Positions 1-5,246 of a stretch of 5,246 nt of DNA are shown piece by piece. The notes below the pieces were generated by a model. That model made no database searches, was not told the DNA's origin, and saw nothing but the letters and a program-made list of their open reading frames with translations. Position 1 is the first letter of the stretch. Each line of letters begins with the position of its first letter. Made by a program: the position numbers and the translations under genes. The stretch spans positions 1 to 5,246 of the forward strand of contig DAOUFX010000331.1 of assembly GCA_034429675.1 (NCBI GenBank), written 5' to 3'. Origin of the DNA: JAKQHY01 sp034429675. Its GTDB lineage: Bacteria > Chloroflexota > Anaerolineae > B4-G1 > SLSP01.

Positions 1-6
1 AACTAA

Positions 7-48
7 GGAAGTGTTTGCGCGGGCGGGAACCCCCGCCCGCGCAAACAC
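7..48. repeat. Perfect 17-bp inverted repeat (intergenic GC-rich hairpin, copy 1)
   Basis: The arms at 11-27 and 32-48 are exact reverse complements around a 4-nt AACC loop, so this is a very stable stem. It is preceded by GGAA (7-10). The block 7-27 recurs at 5215-5235 with 19 of 21 bases identical. Neither strand has a clean T-tract after the stem: the + strand continues CCCTTTAA and the - strand TTCCTTAGTT. A factor-independent terminator of a gene outside the window is therefore possible but not proven. A dispersed REP-like intergenic palindrome is an equally good reading. Confidence 0.8.
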
Positions 49-89
49 CCCTTTAACCCATCGCATTCAACGAGCATTCCTGGCTGACA

Positions 90-114
90 GCTAAAAGCTA
101 ACGGCCAAAAGCTA
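90..114. repeat. Short tandem repeat, AAAAGCTA-type, 14-bp period
   Basis: GCTAAAAGCTA (90-100) and GCCAAAAGCTA (104-114) differ at one base and are separated by 3 nt. The unit lies in the non-coding leader just upstream of the membrane-protein gene and ends 18 nt before its start codon. Each unit is partly self-complementary (AGCT/TAGC). The role is unknown; it could be a simple dispersed intergenic repeat or part of the 5' leader. Confidence 0.5.
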
Positions 115-117
115 TTC

Positions 118-124
118 AGAGGAG
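118..124 (+). promoter_or_regulatory. Ribosome binding site of the CvpA-family gene
   Basis: AGAGGAG lies with an 8-nt spacer before the ATG at 133, which is close to ideal. It favours this ATG over the in-frame ATG three codons later at 142, where the spacing would be too long. No convincing -35/-10 promoter could be read upstream. Confidence 0.75.
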
Positions 125-132
125 AACATCGC

Positions 133-699
133 ATGACAAACATGGATTATATACTCATCGCTATTGGCATCATCGTCATAACCTTATCGGCAACACAAGG
201 ACTGATCCGCGTATTGATCATGGTGCTGGCCTTCTACCTGGTCTGCCTCGTCGCCGGCGTAGCCACGCTCGCCACCGGGGTCATCCAGAACATCGCCGCC
301 GGGCTCAGTGAACAACTTGGGGGCGCTCCACCGCCGCTCGCTATGGCTCAGGTCTTTGCGTTCCTCGGGATAGGCATTCCGCTCTATATCGGCGCTTATT
401 TCATCAGCCGCGCTGCTTATGCCGACACCTCCATCCCCGAACTGGGCGGATTTGACAACGTGCTGGGCTCGATCCTGGGTATTATCTTGGCCATCCTGGT
501 CATGGCAGTGATGTGCAACGTCTGGGGCGTGGCCGCGAACGCACAGCGCCTGCAGGGCAGCGACTTCTGGCTAGGAATGAAAACGGCCCACACCTACTCC
601 ACCCTTCGCCCGCATTTGATGCAGGTCATCCGCCTCTATCGGGAAGCGCTGTTCATGTTCAAATTTATGGAATACCCGGTATTCTTTATCCCCCGCTAA
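133..699 (+). CDS. CvpA-family integral membrane protein
   Basis: This 188-aa protein has about four predicted transmembrane helices, near residues 5-21, 27-50, 71-95 and 109-131. A polar and then aromatic-rich C-terminal tail (132-188) ends in FFIPR. The layout fits the CvpA (colicin V production) family: an N-terminal DYILIAIG-type helix, a Q-G-x-x-R turn at 22-26, and a short loop with D-N-V-L-G (108-112) leading into the last helix. Size and helix number are also usual for that family. CvpA proteins sit in the inner membrane and are linked to colicin V export and envelope or biofilm traits, but their molecular activity is not well defined. The gene is 6 nt upstream of nudC on the same strand, so an operon is likely. 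The family call comes from remembered family features, not a search; an unrelated four-helix membrane protein is the alternative. Confidence 0.65.
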   Translation: MTNMDYILIAIGIIVITLSATQGLIRVLIMVLAFYLVCLVAGVATLATGVIQNIAAGLSEQLGGAPPPLAMAQVFAFLGIGIPLYIGAYFISRAAYADTSIPELGGFDNVLGSILGIILAILVMAVMCNVWGVAANAQRLQGSDFWLGMKTAHTYSTLRPHLMQVIRLYREALFMFKFMEYPVFFIPR

Positions 700-705
700 A
701 GTCCC

Positions 706-1689
706 GTGGATCATTACACACGCTCTGCACGCAACCACTTTACCGGATACGCACTCAACCGGGAGCCCCACCTCAGTGACACCGACTGTCAGGCGCTTCT
801 CGCTGCGCCTGGCAGCCGTTTTTTGATGATGTGGCAGACACAGCACCTGGTCACAGAGGAGACGCCGCCCAAACCGGTGCTCGCAACAGCCGAGGAAGCG
901 TCGCCCTGGATCGAAAAAGCCGTTTCGCTGACCTTGCTGGGGGATGCTGACGGAATCACCTACATTGCCATGGACTTGCCGCCTGACGCGACCCTACCGG
1001 AGACGCTGGCCCGGCGCGGGCATTTCGCCGGGCTGCGCGACATCGCCATGGTTGCCGGGCATTTCGACGGGGGATTGCTGGCCTACGCGCAAGCAATGGC
1101 GCACTGGCACCGGCAACACCGGTTCTGCGGCGTGTGTGGGCACCCAACCGCGAGCGCGTCAGGGGGGCAAATACGCCGATGCGCTAACCCAGCATGCGGG
1201 CAGCTCCAATTCCCCCGCACCGACCCTGCCGTCATCGTGCGTGTCAACTGGGGAAAATCGCCGCAGGATCAGGTATTACTGGGACGGCAGCCGCAATGGG
1301 CCAAAGGGCGCCACTCTACCCTCGCCGGCTTCGTTGCGCCAGGCGAGAGCATGGAAGACGCCGTTCTCCGCGAAGTCCGGGAAGAGACCGGTGTGCGCGT
1401 CCACAACATCCACTACCACTCGTCGCAACCCTGGCCGTTCCCGCAATCGCTGATGGTCGGCTTCACCGCCGAGGCAACGACACCCGAAATTTGCGCAGGG
1501 TTGGAATGTGCGGACGGCGAACTCGAAGATGCGCGCTGGTTCACCCGCAGCGACATTCGCCAGGGGCTGGCCTCCGGCGCTTTCAGCCTGCCCGCGCCGA
1601 TCTCCATCGCCTTCCACTTGATCGAAGACTGGTTCGATGAAGGAACAGAAGGTCGCTTGCGCGACCTTCTGTTGGAGCAAAACTCTTAG
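706..1689 (+). CDS. nudC: NAD(+)/NADH pyrophosphatase, Nudix hydrolase NudC
   Basis: The product is predicted to hydrolyse NAD(H) to NMN(H) and AMP and, as known for NudC, to remove NAD caps from RNA 5' ends in the cytoplasm. Three modules are visible. Residues about 12-125 match the NUDIX-like N-terminal domain. A zinc ribbon uses Cys141, Cys144, Cys159 and Cys164. The Nudix domain has a perfect G-x5-E-x7-REVREETGV box (208-230) with metal-binding glutamates 223, 226 and 227. The NADH-pyrophosphatase signature SQPWPFPQS (240-248) separates it from other Nudix enzymes. At 327 aa it is longer than E. coli NudC (257 aa) because its N-terminal domain is larger, as in some actinobacterial forms. 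The GTG start is the first start codon after the upstream stop, and homology begins about residue 12; the next in-frame starts (TTG/ATG at 823 onward) would delete that region. No Shine-Dalgarno is evident, which suggests coupling to the preceding gene. Confidence 0.95.
   Translation: MDHYTRSARNHFTGYALNREPHLSDTDCQALLAAPGSRFLMMWQTQHLVTEETPPKPVLATAEEASPWIEKAVSLTLLGDADGITYIAMDLPPDATLPETLARRGHFAGLRDIAMVAGHFDGGLLAYAQAMAHWHRQHRFCGVCGHPTASASGGQIRRCANPACGQLQFPRTDPAVIVRVNWGKSPQDQVLLGRQPQWAKGRHSTLAGFVAPGESMEDAVLREVREETGVRVHNIHYHSSQPWPFPQSLMVGFTAEATTPEICAGLECADGELEDARWFTRSDIRQGLASGAFSLPAPISIAFHLIEDWFDEGTEGRLRDLLLEQNS
1644..1673. repeat. Perfect 13-bp inverted repeat at the 3' end of nudC
   Basis: AACAGAAGGTCGC (1644-1656) and its exact complement (1661-1673) flank a TTGC loop. 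The element lies inside the final codons of nudC and 31 nt from the stop codon of the convergent kinase gene. Neither side has a T-tract, so it is not a textbook terminator. It could still act as a 3' stabilising stem or a bidirectional transcription barrier. A weaker 6-bp inverted repeat (1621-1626 with 1633-1638) lies just before it. Confidence 0.65.
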
Positions 1690-1703
1690 CAGATGATGAG
1701 CCT

Positions 1704-4700
1704 TCAGGGAATGTAACGGCTGACGCCGAGCCGGGTGCCGATCCACATCACCCCCTCTGGTGTAATCCAGATGGACGTGACATCATCGGAAACCAGCCCG
1801 TCGCGCATCGTGAATACCTCCCAGGATCCGCTGGCCGGATCAAGATGGCCGATGCCGCCGCTCCACGCCCAGACGGTGCCATCGCAAGCCACGGTCAGTC
1901 CTTGGGCCCAGTGGACCTCCCAGTCGAAGGTCTCCCACGCGCCCTCAGAAAAGTGGAAAACATCACCGTTTGCGACAAGCCATAAACTCCCATCCGGCGC
2001 GCCCTCCACCGCATCCACACCGATTTCGTCATTGCCGTCCACCGGCACAGCCTGCCACGCGCTCCCATCGTAATGCACCAATCCCTTGTCGCTGGCGACC
2101 CACACGGTATCATCGGAAGCAATAAAAAGATCGTTCACACTGCTCAGCGCCGGATTTTCTTCTTCCGTGAACTCCGTCCAGGCATCGGTGGCCGGATCGT
2201 GACGCGCCAATCCCCCAAACTGGACCACCCACATCACGTCTTTGGAATCAAAGACGACGCCAAGAAGCGTATCGTACTCCAGTTCCGGGGGAGCAAGCAC
2301 CTGCCAGCGTGTACCGTTGTAGAAATGCAGCATGCCATAAGAACCAAGCCACACCTGACCCTTGCTGTCCACCCCCAAAGCGCCGGCAACGTCGCTGATA
2401 CCGTCGGCGGCGCTGAAAATCCGGCGCGACCCTGTTTCGGGTTGGTAACGAGTCAATCCAAAACCCGGATGGGAGAACCACAAAGCGCCTTCCTTATCCT
2501 GGATGATCGAAGTCACAGCCATACCGCCCAGGACGGCAGGGACCTCCCACGAATACCACGTGGCGCCGTCGTACATCAACAGGCCCCCACCCATCGTCGC
2601 AAACCATACACCATCTTCGGATTCTTCAATGTCTAAAACAGTCTGCGCCAAGAGGGGGTGATCGTTGGATGTGAAGCTGTCCCAGGTGCCGGCTTCGGGG
2701 TCGTAATGGTAAACGCCGGAGCCGCCGAACCAAATCGTGTCATCCTCGGCAGAGAGAATGCTATAAACAGGCGTTTTAGCCAACTGCGGGAAGACCTCGA
2801 CCGCGCCGGGATCAAGCAACGGCACACGCGCCGCGCCCAGATCGAAACCGGTGTACAAGTCATTGCCCACTAACGCCATGGCGTAGACAGGTTTCTTGAT
2901 CGGGCTGCCTCCCTCCGGCAGTTTCCATTCGTTACCGTCATAATGCGCCACACCGTCGTACTGCGTCCCCACGAACACTCCCCACTCGTTGTTGCCAACC
3001 ATCGAAAGGGGATTGTAGATGCCTTCCGGCAACGAAGGAACCGGCGGTTCGCCCCAACGCTTCCCGTCATAATAACTCAGGCCACGATCTCCATAAGCCG
3101 TAGTGGCCCATATCGCGCCCTCATCATCTTCGAAAAGCCTGGTCACATTCGATGAATCCAGGCCATCCTGGTCATCAAAAACAATCCAGTTCTCATCCAC
3201 AAATTGCGCAACGCCAGAGCTCGTCGCAACCCAAAGACGTTCTTCGCTGTCGAACAAAATATCGTTGATCCAATCCGCGGGCAGCCCATCCTCAACCGTA
3301 AAAATCTCATAACCGGAATCCTTAACACTCCAACGCAACAGGCCCAGCGCTCCGCCGGCCCACACATAATCGCCCTGCAAAGCAATTGCATGCAGCGCAT
3401 TGTAGTTGACGTAGTCGCTCCAGCCTTCCGCCTTAACAAAACGCATAGCATCCGCGTTGACGTAGCCACTCTCAGACCCGGCAATCACAGCGTCCAACGT
3501 TGCGCCAGAAGTCAACGGCGCGGTTGCCAAAAGATACCAGCCACTCCCATAGCGCCGTTGATCCACCGGTATTGTCGCCGAATTGCCGCCATACTCCAGG
3601 GTAAAGGGCGTATCGGTGGCGCGGTCATCGCCTCGCGGCCACCACGTCCACACATCATACAGGCCATCTTCGGCAGCGGCGAAGCGAAAACGCGCCCGGC
3701 AAGATGTACACCCGGCTTCGGTGTAACGGAAATCTTCCCCATAACAAAGCCATTCCCCGCTTTTGATCCCGGTGCCCCAATCGCCAGAATCAATCGCAAA
3801 AGCTGAAGCCGAATTGTCTATGATCGGCCCGGCGCTGGCGACAAGGATCCCGCCGGGCTCCGGCAACGGTTGCTCCGTCGCAGCAACCTGCGCCGTACCG
3901 GTGGGAGCGGGCGCAACCGTCGTAACAACATCCTCGCCATCGTCGAAAATCTTCGGCCACAACAAGATCGCCGCCACAATCAGAACCACGATTGCAGCGC
4001 CGCCGCCCACCCACAGCCAGGGGAACGGCATGGAAGACGGCCTGGTCACTGAAGACGGCGCCGGCGGGAGCCCCGTCGCAGAAGGCGCCGGCGGCGCAGC
4101 GGACGGAGCCACGGCGACAGGCGGAATTACAACCAGCTGATCTTCCGGCTGCGTCGTAATCCGCGCCCCGGCAGCCTGAGCCGGCGTCGTTATGGGCTCA
4201 ACCACTTTGGATGGCGACGTTCCCTCAACGACCGTCGAAGCCCCCGAAGCATCCGCAACAACAGGAGTCCCAGGCATCGCCGGGATCGGGGTAAAGACCG
4301 CAGTCGGGCCGCCCGGAATAGGCGGCAGGGCCACGTCGGTCGGTACTCCGCTCGCCGCCTGCTCCAAAATCTCCACCATCTCGACCACGTCCTGGAAACG
4401 ATCGTCAGGGGATTTCGCCATGGACTTGAGAATGATCCGCTCGATGGTTTCCGGCAAATCCGGCCGGGCCAGGCGCGGCAGCGGCAACGGATTGTAAACG
4501 TGCATCATCATCACCGCCAACGGCGTCTCGGCGTCGAAGGGCACCTGGCCGGTGACCATTTCGTAAAGCATCACACCCATCGCGTAAATATCACAGCGGT
4601 GATCCAGCGGCTTGCCCATCCCCTGCTCCGGCGCCATATAAGCCGGCGTCCCGATGACCGCTCCGGTGCCGGTAAAGTTGGAGGAGCTCGCCACAATCTT

Positions 4701-5171
4701 GGCGATGCCGAAATCGGTCAGGAAGGCATTGCCGGAAGCGTCAATCAGCACATTGCTGGGCTTGATGTCCCGATGGATGATGCCCTGAGAGTGAGCGTGA
4801 CCCAGGGCGCGCCCCACCTGTCCCATAATGCGCCCGATCTTCCGCAAATCCATCGCGCCGCGCTCTGTAATCAACTCACGCAGCGTGCCGGCGTCAATGT
4901 AACGCATCACCAGATAGGTGATCCCCTCCTGCTCGCCATAGTCGTAAACCGGCAGGATGTGTGGATGCTCCAGATGCGCCAGGGTATGCGCTTCTTGCGC
5001 AAAACGCGCCGTGAAAGTTGCATCCTGCGTAAAATGGCTGGGAAGAACCTTGACCGCCACGTACCGATCCATCGAAGGCTGATAAGCCTTGAAGACCGTC
5101 GCCATACCGCCTTGCCCAATCTGTTCGATCAGCTGGTAAACGCCCAACGTTTTCCCGATGTAGGGGTTCAT
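1704..5171 (-). CDS. Receptor-like PknB-type Ser/Thr protein kinase with golvesin-like and double beta-propeller sensor
   Basis: This 1155-aa single-pass membrane kinase has a cytoplasmic N-terminus. The kinase domain (about 11-270) is complete: glycine loop G19-x-G21 to V26, ATP lysine K41, helix-C E60, catalytic H133-R-D135 with K137 and N140, D153-F-G, A180-P-E182, D194 and R258. The activation segment 162-169 (SSSNFTGT) offers several Ser/Thr autophosphorylation sites. A Pro/Ala/Thr-rich linker (about 275-383) leads to one membrane helix (385-405, bounded by Trp at both ends). The extracytoplasmic part holds a golvesin C-terminal-like domain (about 448-580) and 14 propeller blades (about 590-1155). 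The likely role is sensing a carbohydrate, polymer or protein outside the cell and phosphorylating cytoplasmic targets; the ligand is unknown. The ATG start is supported by GGGAGGG just upstream and by the kinase domain beginning at once. The gene stands alone and converges on nudC with a 14-nt gap. Confidence 0.93.
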   Translation of the reverse strand: MNPYIGKTLGVYQLIEQIGQGGMATVFKAYQPSMDRYVAVKVLPSHFTQDATFTARFAQEAHTLAHLEHPHILPVYDYGEQEGITYLVMRYIDAGTLRELITERGAMDLRKIGRIMGQVGRALGHAHSQGIIHRDIKPSNVLIDASGNAFLTDFGIAKIVASSSNFTGTGAVIGTPAYMAPEQGMGKPLDHRCDIYAMGVMLYEMVTGQVPFDAETPLAVMMMHVYNPLPLPRLARPDLPETIERIILKSMAKSPDDRFQDVVEMVEILEQAASGVPTDVALPPIPGGPTAVFTPIPAMPGTPVVADASGASTVVEGTSPSKVVEPITTPAQAAGARITTQPEDQLVVIPPVAVAPSAAPPAPSATGLPPAPSSVTRPSSMPFPWLWVGGGAAIVVLIVAAILLWPKIFDDGEDVVTTVAPAPTGTAQVAATEQPLPEPGGILVASAGPIIDNSASAFAIDSGDWGTGIKSGEWLCYGEDFRYTEAGCTSCRARFRFAAAEDGLYDVWTWWPRGDDRATDTPFTLEYGGNSATIPVDQRRYGSGWYLLATAPLTSGATLDAVIAGSESGYVNADAMRFVKAEGWSDYVNYNALHAIALQGDYVWAGGALGLLRWSVKDSGYEIFTVEDGLPADWINDILFDSEERLWVATSSGVAQFVDENWIVFDDQDGLDSSNVTRLFEDDEGAIWATTAYGDRGLSYYDGKRWGEPPVPSLPEGIYNPLSMVGNNEWGVFVGTQYDGVAHYDGNEWKLPEGGSPIKKPVYAMALVGNDLYTGFDLGAARVPLLDPGAVEVFPQLAKTPVYSILSAEDDTIWFGGSGVYHYDPEAGTWDSFTSNDHPLLAQTVLDIEESEDGVWFATMGGGLLMYDGATWYSWEVPAVLGGMAVTSIIQDKEGALWFSHPGFGLTRYQPETGSRRIFSAADGISDVAGALGVDSKGQVWLGSYGMLHFYNGTRWQVLAPPELEYDTLLGVVFDSKDVMWVVQFGGLARHDPATDAWTEFTEEENPALSSVNDLFIASDDTVWVASDKGLVHYDGSAWQAVPVDGNDEIGVDAVEGAPDGSLWLVANGDVFHFSEGAWETFDWEVHWAQGLTVACDGTVWAWSGGIGHLDPASGSWEVFTMRDGLVSDDVTSIWITPEGVMWIGTRLGVSRYIP
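1707..3413 (-). repeat. Fourteen-blade beta-propeller region (Reg_prop/YVTN-like repeats) of the kinase
   Basis: Residues 587-1155 contain a recurring pattern: I/V-x-x-D-x-(E/D)-G-x-(L/V)-W-(V/I/F)-(A/G)-T, then a glycine turn, G-(L/V)-x-x-Y-(D/N)-G-x-x-W. Counting the conserved aromatic of the D-x-x-W strand gives 14 positions: W604, W647, W688, F733, Y773, W814, W856, W898, W941, W981, W1024, W1064, W1101 and W1143. The spacing is 37-45 residues. This matches two-component-regulator propeller repeats, and 14 fits two stacked seven-bladed propellers. Blades 4 and 5 have lost the tryptophan and are the most degenerate. The chain ends soon after the last blade's G-T-R-L-G-V-S-R strand, so closure with an early strand is expected. 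Confidence 0.85.
3432..3830 (-). other. Golvesin C-terminal-like domain of the kinase ectodomain
   Basis: Residues about 448-580 begin with G-P-I-I-D-N-S and contain a Y-D-V-W-T-W-W-P strand (505-512). These are followed by R-A-T-D-T-P-F (517-523), V-D-Q-R-R (536-540), G-W-Y-L-L-A-T (544-550) and G-Y-V-N-A-D-A-M-R-F-V (569-579). This is the series of motifs seen in golvesin/xanthan-lyase-type beta-sandwich domains, which often accompany carbohydrate-active or cell-surface proteins. The domain sits between the membrane helix and the propellers. It carries three cysteines, C476, C488 and C491. The assignment is from motif memory and not from a profile search. Confidence 0.7.
3957..4019 (-). other. 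Single transmembrane helix of the kinase
   Basis: Residues 385-405 form a 21-residue hydrophobic, Gly/Ala/Val/Ile-rich segment capped by tryptophans at both ends. A Pro-rich, Ser/Arg-containing stretch precedes it, and the acidic sequence D410-D-G-E-D follows. This places the kinase in the cytoplasm and the C-terminal 750 residues outside. There is no cleavable signal peptide. Confidence 0.9.
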
Positions 5172-5174
5172 TGT

Positions 5175-5181
5175 CCCTCCC
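5175..5181 (-). promoter_or_regulatory. Ribosome binding site of the Ser/Thr kinase gene
   Basis: On the - strand, GGGAGGG is followed by ACA and the ATG at 5171-5169. The GGAGG core is about 4 nt from the start, slightly short but strong. It supports this ATG as the start. Confidence 0.75.
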
Positions 5182-5191
5182 TTGAAAATAG

Positions 5192-5205
5192 CCCGCTAAA
5201 GCGGG
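5192..5205. other. Small hairpin in the leader of the kinase gene
   Basis: CCCGC (5192-5196) pairs with GCGGG (5201-5205) around a TAAA loop. Read on the - strand, the stem is followed by CTATTTTC, so it resembles a weak intrinsic terminator ending a gene beyond the right edge. It could instead be a leader structure 20 nt upstream of the kinase start. The 5-bp stem is too short to decide. Confidence 0.4.
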
Positions 5206-5214
5206 GGAATTAAA

Positions 5215-5246
5215 GGAAGGTTTTGCGCGGGCGGGGGTACCCGCCC
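5215..5246. repeat. Intergenic GC-rich hairpin, copy 2 (truncated by the window end)
   Basis: Positions 5215-5235 match 7-27 at 19 of 21 bases. The stem GGGCGGG (5229-5235) pairs with CCCGCCC (5240-5246) around a 4-nt GGTA loop. The outer half of the right arm lies beyond the window. The element sits about 45 nt upstream of the kinase start, and copy 1 sits 84 nt upstream of the CvpA-family gene. Identity is concentrated in the stem and the adjoining GGAAG, while the loop differs. Confidence 0.7.

Noticed and set aside
11..48. Calling the left palindrome a definite rho-independent terminator
   Set aside because: The stem is strong, but neither strand has a proper T-tract and the upstream gene is outside the window, so it is reported only as an inverted repeat.
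49..132. Sigma-70-type promoter for the CvpA-family gene
   Set aside because: No pair of -35 and -10 hexamers with acceptable spacing could be identified by eye.
1276..1746. - strand open frame of 156 codons opposite nudC and overlapping the kinase 3' end
   Set aside because: It is antisense to the intact Nudix box and SQPWPFPxS region and overlaps the real gene's end; no evidence of expression.
2073..2636. + strand open frame of 187 codons opposite the propeller region
   Set aside because: It is a shadow of the repetitive GC-rich propeller coding sequence; its product shows no domain and it lacks a ribosome binding site.
1704..3413. Repeat array as CRISPR or DNA-level tandem repeat
   Set aside because: The periodicity is at protein level (about 41 residues) with divergent DNA; there are no identical repeats or spacers.
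3204..3806. + strand open frame of 200 codons opposite the golvesin-like domain
   Set aside because: It is antisense to a coding region supported by clear domain motifs; its composition is Arg/Pro/Ile-rich without structure.
4500..5213. Long + strand open frame (237 codons) opposite the kinase domain
   Set aside because: It is antisense to a kinase domain with every catalytic motif intact. Its translation is His/Arg-rich with no recognisable domain, and no ribosome site precedes it.

Overview
The window is moderately GC-rich and holds three complete genes in two convergent transcription units. The most likely source is a Chloroflexota (Anaerolineae-like) bacterium. This rests on gene style, namely a very large PknB-type Ser/Thr kinase with an extracytoplasmic beta-propeller and golvesin-type sensor, and on the AAAAGCTA-type intergenic repeats. 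No marker gene settles the taxonomy.

Left unit (+ strand): a strong intergenic hairpin (11-48) and a short AAAAGCTA repeat (90-114) precede a CvpA-family membrane protein (133-699). After only 6 nt comes nudC (706-1689), an NAD(H) pyrophosphatase/NAD-decapping Nudix hydrolase with zinc ribbon, Nudix box and SQPWPFPxS signature all intact. The two genes look co-transcribed. A perfect 13-bp inverted repeat lies inside the last codons of nudC, just before the convergent junction.

Right unit (- strand): one 1155-aa gene (1704-5171) encodes a receptor-like Ser/Thr kinase. From the N-terminus it has a complete cytoplasmic kinase domain, a Pro/Ala/Thr-rich linker, one transmembrane helix, a golvesin C-terminal-like beta-sandwich, and 14 regularly spaced propeller blades (about 41 residues each). 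Fourteen blades is the number expected for two seven-bladed propellers. This resembles the periplasmic sensor of hybrid two-component systems, here attached to a eukaryote-like kinase.

The upstream region of this gene (5172-5246) carries a good ribosome binding site, a small hairpin, and a second copy of the long GC-rich hairpin seen at the left edge. The second copy is cut by the window end. Related hairpins therefore lie upstream of both convergent units. No RNA gene, CRISPR array, insertion sequence or replication origin was seen.
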